NCBI RefSeq assembly: GCF_014805625.2
Contig: NW_023998422.1
Span: 3,778,551 to 3,842,550 of the forward strand
DNA from: Glossina fuscipes
Taxonomy: Eukaryota; Arthropoda; Insecta; Diptera; Glossinidae
DNA: 64,000 bases
Direction of reading: 5' to 3'
Shown in pieces: positions 1 to 11,075 of this stretch. The position numbers and the translations under genes were made by a program. The notes beneath the pieces are model-generated. The model was given only the letters and a program-made list of their open reading frames with translations, searched no databases and was not told where the DNA came from. Every line of letters starts with the position of its first letter. Positions within the stretch are counted from its first letter, which is position 1.

Positions 1-240
1 TTACTTAAAGTACACTGTTGTCTGAACCTAAAGTTACTCAGCAAAACATCATATTCATGCTTTCGAGCAAAAGTGGAAAATTTTTGTCTGTTTTGAAAGC
101 AAGAAACTTAATTACATTGAAAATGCCTCAGCATGAGGCATAGGAAGAGGCCAAAAGTTACATGACTTCCAGAAAAGCCCATTTGATACCAACCAGCCTC
201 TAAACCAGTCGTGACTCTAAATCGCTTCACAAATCAACCA

Positions 241-244
<4 letters not shown>

Positions 245-322
<78 letters not shown>
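245..322. repeat. (TA)n microsatellite
   Basis: Two long runs of alternating TA are separated by a short AAAACA interruption, about 78 bp in total. It is self-complementary and could extrude as a cruciform. Confidence 0.95.
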
Positions 323-3188
323 GAAAACATTTGATAAATTTAATATACCTCCTGTGGTTGATAAAACACACATCATATAACACATCATAAATTTCAAATG
401 ACTTTATGGATGAAACGCATTAGGAAAACAACGTTAATTTGTTGTTGTAAATAAAATGAGATATAATCGGAAATTTAATATGAAAAGTATAATTGTTTAG
501 TATTTTGCCACATACATATGCTTTTAATCTTTAATATTTCGAGTCAAATAACTATTTATACGCATTAATTGACCAAAATCAACACTTTATCACGCAACTG
601 ATAGTCATTATAGCAACGATAATTCGATTGTTGATAAAAACTATTCAAATTATGATTGCAAATATAAATTTAGTGTATTATGTGTAGAATCCAAAAACCG
701 CAGAAAACTGAATTTGATAATGCCGCATCATAAGCAGACCGACCACCCGCAGGCTTTGCATGAGCATTTCATGCGCATTATCTAAACCGAAGAGCATAGT
801 AATTTTCCAGTAAATCAGTTTATGCTCACTGGACAGAAAATATTAAATTACACTTGCCGTCCTGAATCTTCGACTAGAATTTACGTCTTTAACAATACAA
901 AGAAGCAAATAAACGCAAGGAACTTAAATATTATAACGTAAGAAGCTTCTCGAAGATAACGGTTTCATCCAACTTCAATTAAAATTAAGGTCCTGCCTTA
1001 TTTTCAATTCCAAGGAAATCTATTCTCAAACAGTTTACAACAGGAATGCCTTCACTCGACCCTTTAATGCCCTCTTACTAGCAATACCAAATTTCATTGT
1101 GAGATTTTAGATGCTAATCTGGTTTTATCCTGTGAAATGTTTTGCGAACTAGGCAGGAAAAACATCATGACCTTGTGTTGGGTTTTATCGTTTCTCGAAT
1201 AATTAACAATATGTTAGTTAAATGAACAGAGCATCGCCGGCATTCTAAACTGGATGGATTACTTATATATACAACCAGCAGCACGGGTAAACCTTGTTTA
1301 GTCTAAAATGTTGTCCCTCTAACAGTTCACCACAAACATAGACAAAGCAAAAAGTTCTTCGGTTTTTTCTTTTTTTGTATGCTATAGATCAGAGATTATG
1401 GATTTTCGAGGTTTCAGGTTTTCGTTGCTTAACGAAGAATGCCCCTTACCTCCTTAACCCTAAATGATTTTTTTCACCATTTTTGTTCTTTGCTTTTAAT
1501 TGTTTTATTTCCTATTCTCTCAAATCATTTTTCTCCTCTCTATCTTATTAAAAATGGAAATTAGGTTTTCGTTAATTTATTCTTGCCACCTCGTGTAAGT
1601 GGCATTTAAGTTTGTCTGTATGCCTTTCGATTCTGTTTCCTTTTTAATGGCGTTTGAAGTTATTTCAACGCTAACGAATCTAATTAAATTTCATTAAATT
1701 TTGAAACGTTTCTTAATGAATTCGTAATTTTTACATTAAATTTTGTAAAAAAATCTTTTACATAAATTTTACGCTCAAACACTTATTAAAATTTTCCCGC
1801 TAATTTCATTTTAAATCATTTGGACGTTAAATACTCTACAACACCTACGCTTATGTATATAAAGACGTAGAGGAGGATCGAGGAGATTTTTAGTTGCGTT
1901 CGTCCAACATGAGTGGGTTCAATTATTTCGTCGCATCATGAGCAACCCTAAGAAATAATCAAAACGTTTCTTTAAACAGAGCGAATGAGAATTTGGAGCT
2001 ACGTTTGAACTGACGGTGCCAATGGTTCACGCAATTTCGAATATGCTGCTGACTCCACTTTCGCAATGAATGGATGATTGATTTTCTTAAAAATTAAAAG
2101 CCTAAATTAAAGACGTCAATATTTATTTTTAGAAGGACGACGCCGGCAGTCACACCTTATGACAAATTTGACTTCGATATGCGCACAGTTTTCAAGTTAT
2201 TCACAAAGATTTCTGTTTACATACCACTGCTTCAGAAGGAGGCCTCCTAAGTATGCCTTGACGCTCGTAGCATATTTTCAGCGGTCACGCCGTAAGATCT
2301 ATTTATACCCTGGGTTAAGTTGTTATGTTTACCTTTTCGTCTGCTTCATGAAATGTTGACAGTCAAGTTTCAATTTTGATATAGACATCTCAGAACCGTC
2401 AAGTGGGCATTAAAATAAGTGAATTGACTTTTAATTATAATTGATTTTGTTCAGAGACGAAAAAAGTCTGAAGAGTAGATAGCCCCTTTTCAGGATAACT
2501 CACCTTTTCGTCGTTTATGTCTTTGCTAAGCGTATTTTAGCGGAAAATAATGGCACGGCGAGGTAATTTAAAAACAAAAAAAACGAACACGGGAAGGTCA
2601 ACGACGAATGCGCAATCGATTCAACCGCCCTTTTTCGACAGCGCCGCCTTGTGAGTGTGAGTGAGACGCCTGCTGCCAAGACAAATTAAGTTTTTAGTGG
2701 ACAATAAACAGCGTTGTATTTGTAACAACATCGGTATGTGAAGAAGAAGATGAATGCAAATATTTGGAAAAAGGTAAAGGGAGCGAAATAATTGTTAATT
2801 AAAATTATTTTTATTTTATCTAATTTTGTTTTAATTAAATTTTTATAACACTTGAGTTCTTCTTTTATTATAATATTTCTCAAGAACATTTTGCAAGATT
2901 TCTTTTTCATAACACTCTTTCATTTTGTGACACCAGAAGAGAGAAACATTGAAATTAATTATTTCCTTTCCCCATAATTTTGGAATTTCTATCATTAATA
3001 GGATTAGGTTGTGTATAAAATTCATTATGATTTTTTCTTTTTTTTTTTGCTTTATTTTCCGTTTGAATATGCTGTTGGACACCAACTTTATAGTTGAATG
3101 AGTTATCACTCGACACTGACGACAATCGTACACGTTTGCGACAATTGAAAGCGAGGTATTCGAGTTGTCGACACGACAACCGCCTCGT

Positions 3189-3196
3189 TATCGATA
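3189..3196. promoter_or_regulatory. DRE/BEAF-like palindrome TATCGATA
   Basis: This is an exact copy of the insect DREF/BEAF-32 core, a palindrome typical of housekeeping promoters and domain boundaries. It lies in a locally GC-richer patch (about 3060-3245) with repeated GACAC/GTCGAC words. No gene start next to it can be supported, so function is inference. Confidence 0.25.
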
Positions 3197-3391
3197 GCCG
3201 TAAGTCACACGCGAAATCTAGCATCAAGTTTATTCGACACCGACAACCCTAAGACTTCATATAAGAAAGATGTTCACATTAGACGGATTCGTATAACATG
3301 GGAGAAAATATTGTCATCCTATACAAGAGGTTTGTATAAATAATACGGTCACAGAATGAGGGAGAAAATATGTGTTAATAGATTTTCATAC

Positions 3392-3394
<3 letters not shown>

Positions 3395-3453
<59 letters not shown>

Positions 3454-3475
3454 TTCTCTCTTTCTCTCTCTTTCT
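3395..3475. repeat. (TC)n microsatellite
   Basis: A nearly pure CT run with a few T interruptions at its right end. Read on the minus strand it is a GA tract, a potential cluster of GAGA-factor sites. The Leu/Ser-rich open frame across it is an artefact of the repeat. Confidence 0.95.
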
Positions 3476-4194
3476 TCCTCTTTTGTGAAAATAAAAAACG
3501 TTTGTTATTTAACGGCTATTAAAATTATTGCCATAAAGGGTCTGGGCCTCGTCTGACTAAGCTGTTCTGCGTGCCGCCAAAAAGTCCACTCAAAGTTTTG
3601 AAACTATCCTAAAGAAAATTGAAATTTATCGTAAAACCCCGACTTCTTTAGGACATCATAGCAATTGTATATATCACCTTCTCTTACAAGTAGAATAATA
3701 AATTAATTTTAAAAAAGTTTTGAAATTCCATCTGGCCATATATTCGGCATTCTTCCATCTGCGGTGAATTAAGATAAATCTTCGAAAACAAATGATGTGT
3801 TGAGCAGATGGGGCTTTCCCCCGACAGGAATGCCTTTCTTCTTCTGCAATTTTTTTTTTATAAATAATTTAATTTTAGCTTAGGTACACAGGGACAGTTT
3901 TAATGACAATGACGACATCTCAGTAAAATTGGGTTTCTATCAGCTTTCGATTTTCTTTCTCTATTACAAATTCAATTCTAAATTAGGGCCTTTGTCTCAG
4001 AAATTCTTTATAGTGTACTTTGTTTACTTTAAAAATTATTTCAAGCTTGTGTTGGGAAAGGCCGCAAGATATTTTCGGACAAGTTAATATTTTCAGTTCA
4101 GTAATATTTTCCGCTTCACTTCACAATTGATCGGCTTACTACTTACTACCATCAAAAAGGTAAATACTTTAATTTGTTGTCAGCCTTCGCCCAT

Positions 4195-4447
4195 ACAACA
4201 ACAACTTTTCAAAATGATTCCTTATACGGAAAGTGTTCGAAAATGTGCTCCGGCGCAAAACATTTTCAATGGCGTTCGTTCTTGGGCCATAACTCAACGC
4301 GGCCTTTAAGTTGAACACCACACAGACAAACGGACAGAAAAGAATACCTTGCTCCAGTAAGTGATTCAAAATCGATTGGTGTAATAGAAGGTGCATCTAC
4401 CTCATGCCCCTTTGGAAGTTGTATAGGCAGATGGTGTAGGGTATAGA
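4195..4447 (-). mobile_element. Family B Helentron-like fragment
   Basis: Minus-orientation copy ending in GGTGTAGGGTATAG (right end 4447), with the internal ACACAGACAAACGGACAGA tract and the degenerate TTCAATGGCGTTCGTTCTTGGGCC segment shared by other B copies. It lies 54 bp beyond the splice donor, so it would sit inside the intron. Confidence 0.7.
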
Positions 4448-4500
4448 AAATCCGTCTCTAATGAAATATTTTTTTCTTTCTTTCTTCATTCGCTTTTGTG

Positions 4501-4506
4501 ACTTAC
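4501..4506 (-). other. 5' splice donor GTAAGT
   Basis: On the minus strand the exon ends CCAG and the intron opens GTAAGT, a perfect match to the metazoan donor consensus. It falls after the second base of a codon beginning AG, so the intron is in phase 2. The frame would otherwise stop at once (the in-frame TAA lies inside the donor), which supports splicing here. Confidence 0.85.
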
Positions 4507-5607
4507 CTGGTCAACATGTTAGCACGATTTACTGCCACCTCCGCCTCGATACGAAAACGATCCTGAGCATACCGATCGACAACACCTTCACCGAGATTTA
4601 ATGATGTACCCGCTTCACAATTCGAACCGAGAGAATGCTGTGTTTCAACAATTTGTAAAAATTTCGTAACAACATCGCGACCGCGCATTAAATTACGACG
4701 ATTATTACGGGATATTTCATCCCAATCGTAAATTTCATCGGAATTCGCGGCATCGACAACACCTTCAAGGAAATGATTTGTTTCATCATCTTCACTATTC
4801 AAGCTGAAATTATTCATATCTTCCGTTTCCGATTCGCCAGAAGAAAATTCCAGATTATTATTATTATTATTATCGTTATTATTATTATTATTACTATTTA
4901 GGAAAGCATCATCCATAATGCTATTGTTAATATTATCATTATTATCGTTTGGACTATTCGTGGCACTGTCATTATCATCGGAAGAATCAATAAAATTAAT
5001 TTCTTGCAATTTATATATACGTGTAGTGTCCAGGCCTTTACCGCCAACACTGGTGCTGGCTGAAAGTCGCGGTGAATTCATGAAATTTTCATTTTCTATT
5101 GACCACAATTGTGAATCTTCGGTTCTATCCGGGTTCTGAGAGAAAAGATGAAATTTGCTTTGATTAATCGCATCCGATAGTTGATCGGTAACTAAATCAT
5201 CAAAATTTAAGGGTAACGTAGTCGTTTGTTCGACGGTCAAATCATTTTCAATTTCTTCCAAGTGTAAATCATGATAGACACGAGACAAATTCAAAACATT
5301 CAAAATCGGCTGGGGACTGTAACTAGGATCAACGGGTAAGTCATTCTCAACTTCTTTCAAAATAATTTCTGAAGATTTTTTTAATTTTGTTCGAATATCT
5401 TCATCAAAAAGCTTATCATTATGCTTTATTGCTTGCATCGTAGAAAGAGTCGTGGCATCGTATTCATCGTTCCCAGCAAATTCAACATTTGTTATTTGCT
5501 CCTCATCATTTTGATAGGAAAAATCGTAATTAATGAAATTATCATTTTGTAAAGCGATTTTCAACTGTTGACCAACAACATTTTTCTCATCATCCTCGTC
5601 ATCATTA

Positions 5608-5645
<38 letters not shown>

Positions 5646-6395
5646 ATTGGTTAACAAACGACGCTGTAGTTGTTCGGCCTGAACTAAACTGCGACGATGG
5701 TTACCGCCATCATCGTCACCAACTTTTCGGCTTCCGTTAGAATTATTGCGACGTAAACTTTCCGTGATTTCTTTTTTATGCAATTTACGTATTCTATGTG
5801 TTACTGCTGGCATCATCGTAACCGAGGTCGTTAAATATGCTGGCCTGTCTGTCGCGTAGTGTGCATTTACTTGACCGTTGAAGTGGTTGAACTCAATGAG
5901 ATTTCTTGCTTTTATCCCAATACCAGGATTCACTAAAGTTGTTGTAAAATTCTCATTATTATGACGACGTTTTATTATCGCTATCGTTGTATTACCGTTA
6001 TTACCATAATCATGTTGTAACGAGATAGCTGCCACATTGTGCTGTTTTTGTGTTAAATTGCTCGCTTTGCCAAAACCTTCATTATCGTCGTCTACATCCG
6101 ACGTGACAAGCAATTTTTTTAACATGTTTTTCTGTTTACGCTGTTGCTGTTGTTGCTGTTGTTGCTGGTGTTGCTGGTGTTGGTGTTGGTGTTGCTGCTC
6201 TTTTTCTGCGGTATGTCTCACTTTAGAACGTTCGTGACGTATATTGATATTCTCACCAATAGGCAAATTGCCATTAACCATGACGTTCTGTTCATTAGCG
6301 TGAGTTGAAAGGCAAGTTATAATCAGCATAAGCACTGTAGACGCCGTGATTGTTACAAAAAATGTTGTTACCTTATGTATCGTTAGCATTTTCAA
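4507..6395 (-). CDS. First coding exon of a secreted/membrane protein, possibly a GPR158-type orphan receptor (CG31760/smog-like)
   Basis: Seen: an uninterrupted frame of 629 codons plus 2 nt from ATG at 6395 to a consensus donor (exon ...ACCAG, intron GTAAGT, at 4506-4501), so the next exon lies to the left, beyond this window or unrecognised in it. Residues 1-33 form a signal peptide (hydrophobic core about 11-30, possible cleavage after STHA). Then come a Gln/His run (66-86), an Asn run followed by acidic residues (250-270), further acidic Ser/Asn-rich stretches and a second Asn run (502-514). Only the last ~64 residues (567-630: RGRDVVTKFLQIVE, NCEAGTSLNLGEGVVDRYAQ, FRIEAEVAVNRANMLTR) look like folded, conserved sequence. 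Inference: this tail resembles what I recall of the extracellular region before the Cache-like domain of fly GPR158/179-related receptors. I could not confirm that by search, so the family call is weak. That it is a real exon is strong. Asn and Gln codons are simple repeats (AAT/CAG), so length may vary between individuals. Confidence 0.85.
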
Positions 6396-7566
6396 TTACT
6401 TTAGTGATTGCTTTAAAATTAAATTTTCACTCCTTATCTTCTTATTTTTGTTCTTCTTTTCACGTCACGTTTAATTTTTCTCGTTCATTTGACTAACTAC
6501 CTTTTGCTTCTGATTCGTACTTTTCTAACGCAATTCATGTAATACTGAGAGCGCGATACTAAGTAATGACGAACGTTTAAAATTTCATTTGCAACATTCA
6601 AATTACTTGACAACATGATCAACATTTCGCCGACACATTGATTGTGCAAGTTGCCGAACAATGCATTGAGACAAAATATTTCTAATTAATTAAATTTTAA
6701 TTAAACTTATCGTTCTATTCCAATGTATTTTTTTATATTTTTTTTATTTTTTTTTTTTTTTTTTCTTTTTTTTGTTGGTTTATATATAATCTTTTATAAA
6801 AACGAAAGTGTTGGCATCTGCAAAAAAAAGGAAAGAAAGAAAAGAGAGAAAAAAAAGGCAAAGCGGTTTTAATAACGAAATGAAATTTTCTTATTTAAGG
6901 AAACATTAAAAGTTTCGATATAAAAACAAAAACATCTATCTTTCAGAGAAAGGCACAAACATTGCAGTACTTTATTAAATTAAATAGCTTTTCGAGATTA
7001 TACTCTGGATGAAAAAATAGACAAAGAAGAGATTAAATTGACTAAAACGAATCATAGACCACTGGCACAAGCTGTTAAGTAAATGATTACTTTCGTTTTA
7101 CTTCAATAATGTGTTTACTTACACAACATTTCAATTGACTAAGAACATTGCATTCAGACGATTAGTAAATAAATAAATAAATAAAGTCAGTTTGGCTGCA
7201 AAATAAGCAGTGGCAAATAAGTTGTTCAATCAATCCTTTAAACATTGAACTATTTTATTAAACTTTGTAGCCCACTAAACGGTCTTAGAGATCGCCCGTA
7301 TATATATGTTACGAGATTTCGCCTAAATAGAATACCATGAGAGAAAGCGAATAGTTAGCTAGCAGATATTTCACGAGTTCTGATAGATCATGCCGCAACA
7401 TGAAGTTGATCTTCTTCTATAGATCCCTAACAGATAAAAAACTGAAATCATAATCATTGGCATCGATATTACAAAGTAATTAGCGCTTTCTCTGTTCAAA
7501 ACGGGCAAAGGCACTTTGTCTTCACCAAAAATTATTTTACATTTAAATATAAAACCAATCAAAAAA
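6396..7566. other. 5' flank of the coding exon, no gene seen
   Basis: Very AT-rich. It contains an oligo-T block near 6720-6775, an AAAT run at 7167-7187, and nothing else I can assign. It should hold the promoter or 5' untranslated exon of the gene to its left. Confidence 0.4.
6540..6552 (-). promoter_or_regulatory. Possible initiator (TCAGTA) for the 6395-4507 gene
   Basis: On the minus strand the sequence reads CTCTCAGTATTACATG, close to the insect initiator TCAGTY, about 150 nt upstream of the ATG. No TATA box is visible 30 bp further upstream. This is a motif match only; start sites inside far-upstream non-coding exons are equally possible. Confidence 0.2.
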
Positions 7567-8031
7567 TTTATATTCGCCTGTGATAGAATCTTCTACGCAC
7601 ATCGCTTTATAAATAACATTCAAACATAAAGAAAAAATTAAACTTTCTTTATTCAATTGTGAAGTACCGCACACCATGGCCACGGGCGATTTTCTCCATT
7701 TTCAGAGAATCACTTATAGAATGCATTTGGCAAATTTTTAAATTTATAAGCAATGATCGAAAAACCAAAACCTTTTCTTGCCTGGAAACAAAAGCTGGAC
7801 TGATCGTTCGATCAATTTGCATCATTTTCAAGAGCAAATTGCTTGCAAGAACCATCAGTGCTTTAATTACATTTGAAACCGATACTTCAAAAGAGAGTGT
7901 GATCGTAACATAGACGGACAGAGGGAAATGTCTAAATGTATTCAGACTTTGATACGGATCAAGCATGGAGTCTCTGCAGCTTCCTTTTGAATGTTGCTTA
8001 CATTTCACTATCCCCGGTGGTGGGTATAAAA
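7567..8031 (-). mobile_element. Family A DINE-1-like element, copy 1
   Basis: Opens with the degenerate hairpin TATTCGCCTGTGATAGAATC and closes with GGTGGTGGGTATAAAA. It contains an AGACGGACAGAG tract, then the GATACGGATCAAGCATGGAG...CTTCCTTTTGAATG block that corresponds to the consensus GATCAAGAATG...CTTCTTTCTGGGCGTTGC of other copies. It is immediately followed, in the same direction, by copy 2. Confidence 0.75.
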
Positions 8032-8052
8032 GATGGAAACAAGAAATAAGAA

Positions 8053-8593
8053 ATTTATATTCGGTTGCGGACGAATCTTTGATACCCATCGCTGTCATCC
8101 TATAAAATAGGGGAAAATATAAATTTGTCTATTTTATAATGTTGGGTGGGCTCGAATGATTTTTTCTACCTTGTCGAATAATTTCTCTGGAAATTCATCT
8201 TAAGCAAAGATACTTACAGTTTTTATTGCATAGGCGGGTGGATGTTGCAGACGTGTCCTTTGATCGGTTCGAAAGATTTTAAAATTTCAAAGTCAAAAAA
8301 CTTTTTATTGTTTTTAAAAAACAGAAGTATTCTCAGGTTACGTAGGCTCGCAACGATTTGGTCCGTTTTCAAGCTGTATGCGAGACGTTCCTGTGTTTCT
8401 GTCGAATTTAAAAGTGATATCTTCATTTTTGCAGTCGGACGGATAGACAGACATGATTCGCATATATGATTCAAAATTTGATGCTGATCAAAAGTGTATA
8501 TACTTTATGTAGTCTCTGAAGCTTCTTTCTAGTCGTTGCCAACGTTTTGACAAAGTGAATACAGCCCTCATCCTTCGGTTATGAGTATAAAAA
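8053..8593 (-). mobile_element. Family A DINE-1-like element, copy 2
   Basis: Starts TTTATATTCGGTTGCGGACG (hairpin arm) and ends CATCCTTCGGTTATGAGTATA. It contains GCAGTCGGACGGATAGACAGACATG and the GATGCTGATCAAAAGTG...TTTTGACAAAGTG block. It lies only 21 bp from copy 1, a head-to-tail pair. Confidence 0.8.
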
Positions 8594-8817
8594 TTTCTAG
8601 TTTACAAGCATGCAACGTTGCTGTCTATTAAAGAATGCACAAAAGAACTTCAGTTCACATATATATATTAAGAATGTAGGCGAGATATATCCAAGTTTTT
8701 GTTTCAAACAAATATGACTCTTTCTTTTAAGTAACTTTGCTAAAAAGTTACTGCACTTAGTAAATCAAACAAACAGACAAACCCAAAGAAGCTAACTGAA
8801 CAAAAAATATAAGTTGG

Positions 8818-8821
<4 letters not shown>

Positions 8822-8854
<33 letters not shown>
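8822..8854. repeat. Poly(A) run, 33 nt
   Basis: An uninterrupted A33. It could be the scar of a retroposed tail, but I see no recognisable retrogene next to it and no clear target-site duplication. Confidence 0.9.
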
Positions 8855-8857
<3 letters not shown>

Positions 8858-9090
8858 TGCCTTTAAGTTTATAGCATGTTCATTATTACGATACCCTTGG
8901 AATGCGGTTAGTTGTAGAGGAGATTTATTTCTTTGTAATAACTTATTGTGCTACGTTCTTATCAAATTCCGTTGAATGCTAAGCCAAAGCTCAACTGAGC
9001 ACCCATTAACAACGCAGCGATCGAGCATTTAGCCTCTTGTCATACCTAGCCTAGTTTAATAACATAAAGAAAGAAAGCAATTAAGAAAAT

Positions 9091-9949
9091 AACATTCGAT
9101 CGGGACCGATTTTATTATACCCATCACCGTTATACTAGAAAAGACAAAAGAAGTAACAGAAAAAAATTTTCATGCCTTATCACATGGATTGGACGCGACG
9201 GATTTTTTCTACTTTCAAAATAAACATTTTTATCGTATAGACCTGTGCGCGTTGTAGGCGTCCCCTTTCAAAAGTTCAGATTAATTCCAATATAACTTTG
9301 TAGGCGATATCTTCACTTTCGAGAATGGGGGAATATTTACCATATATACTATACAGTTGCGCCAGCACACAGATGGACAGACGAATAGGCGGACATGTTT
9401 AGGTGCATTGCAAATTTGAATTTGGCCAAGAATTTATAAACCCTTTTTTTTATATTCTCTACAGGGTTTAAAGGTATATTAAAAAAATTAAAATTTAATT
9501 CACTATAGTACTGGATAGGCGTGGTCAATTTTTTTTCAATTTCCGTAGATAAGTACTACAGCATCGCCCACAGCGTATGCGTTTACATTTTTGTACTTTT
9601 ATTTGCTATAGTTTATGAGCAATGAGCAAAAACCAATTTTTCACTCCTTTTGAAAAACGGAAGCGTCCTTCAGCCGATTTGGCCCGTTTTCACTACCAAT
9701 CTGCGTACAAGAACTTCCAATGTTCCTGCCCAAGTTGAAGTGGATAGGTTTATTTATGTGGCCAGCAGAATGTGTACGACAGACATTACTCAGACGGATA
9801 GACGGACAGACGGGCATGCTTAAAACGATTTAGAATTTGATGCTAATCAAGAACATACATACTTTGGGCGATTTCAGATGCTTTCTTCTGGGCGTAACAA
9901 ACGTAAAAAATGAATACACTCCTCATCCTTCGGTGATGGGTATAAAAAT
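9091..9949 (-). mobile_element. Family A DINE-1-like element, near full length (~860 bp)
   Basis: The best-preserved copy. Left end: imperfect hairpin TTCGATCGGGACCGA, then TATACCCATCACCG (9116-9129). Right end: CGGTGATGGGTATA (9931-9944), its exact 14-bp reverse complement. It holds two separate GTCY-type tracts (about 9370-9402 and 9786-9820), each followed by an AATTTGAA/GAATTTGATGCTAATC-like segment, as if the interior had duplicated. No protein-coding capacity. Known: subterminal inverted repeats plus one terminal hairpin and a GTCY tract are the hallmarks of DINE-1/INE-1 non-autonomous Helentrons. Confidence 0.85.
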
Positions 9950-10395
9950 GAAGAAAAAAGAAAAAACTAAAAACCTCATCTTAACAAGCTATGCAATAGA
10001 AAAAATAAATGTGGAAAGAGGACAACATAACAAACAAACGAAAACAAAAAAATTAAAAAAAGAGAAAGTTTTATACTTTAAGTAAAGTAATCTACAACAG
10101 CAGGAGAAGATCAAATAAGTTTCTTCTTTGTTTATGTAACTTGTCCAAACGGAATAATTTCCTTTTTAGTTTACAAGTTGAAAGTTGCAGTTTGTGAAGA
10201 CGTGAAATTTGGACACGCGCTATACGAGTTTTGAGCTAATGAAAGAATGTAAGCAAAATAAACAAATGTTTGTTGAAAGAATCTTTCGCTGTTACTTGTG
10301 ATTGAAGGTAAAGAAGCAAAAGTTTGATAACATAGTCATTACTCAAAATTTAGGAAAGTTGCTTACCTGGATATGCAACGCTTAAGCCTATCCTC

Positions 10396-10525
10396 TGTAT
10401 ACCCATCGCCAAAGAATGAAGGATATGTTCATTTTCTTAAAACGCTTGCAACACCCTAAAGGAAACTTCAGAAAGCCCACAACGTATACATCGTTTTGAT
10501 CAGTATCAAATATTGAGGCATGTCC

Positions 10526-10562
<37 letters not shown>

Positions 10563-11075
10563 ACCGTATGCGCAATTTGTGTTGTAAACATTCTCGTGGC
10601 TACGAAAGTACAATTATTGGAAATTCTTGCACACAGAGTTGGACTGAAATTCAATTTCTCAAGGTCAATTCAATTTCAATTTTTCGAAGGTCACACCTTT
10701 TTTGCTTACTACTCACAAACCTCAGCAGATAACTCTACAAAAATTCAAACGCACACTCTATGGGCGATACTATAATAGCTGTGACTATACTAAAATTGAA
10801 AGAAACGACCACGCCTGCCCAATTTTGTAGTGTGCCATAATTTCACTCTCTTCCGAAGCCTTTATAATGTATAGTAGTATATAAATTCTTGGCGTATTTC
10901 AAATTTGGACTGCGGTTAAGCATGTCCGTCCATGATACCCATTAACATTCTCCCGTTAGCGGAAAAGGAGATATCGGCGAGGAATTTTGCATGTCTTCTG
11001 CTCGTTCGTCATAAACTACAGCAACAAAAAACGGAAAAAGTAGGCCACGCTCACCTAATTGTATAATATATGAAA
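10396..11075 (+). mobile_element. Family A DINE-1-like element, plus orientation
   Basis: Starts GTATACCCATCGCC with a decayed AAGAATGAAGGATATG, followed by GCTTGCAACACCCTAAAGGAAACTTCAG and a TTGATCAGTATCAAATATTG block. It has an expanded GTCT/ATCT microsatellite at 10519-10562 and a second shorter tract near 10920. The right boundary is uncertain because the terminal hairpin is not visible. Confidence 0.75.

Larger units (their letters stand above)
1..4194. other. Non-coding, presumed intron of the minus-strand gene
   Basis: No credible exon is seen. It contains a long TA microsatellite (245-322), a TC microsatellite (3395-3475) and a GC-richer patch at 3060-3245 with a TATCGATA site. Short open frames here have no signal, domain or splice context. 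A TATA-like TATATAAAG at 1856 with a TTAGTTG 36 nt downstream is followed by only a 10-codon frame, so I do not call a promoter. Confidence 0.5.

Noticed and set aside
1856..1940. TATA-box promoter with a small frame
   Set aside because: The TATA-to-initiator distance is long and the frame ends after 10 codons; such motifs are common in AT-rich DNA.
4918..6237. Plus-strand frames opposite the large exon (4918-5139 and 6037-6237, Cys/Leu-rich)
   Set aside because: They are antisense shadows of the AAT and CAG codon repeats in the minus-strand exon.
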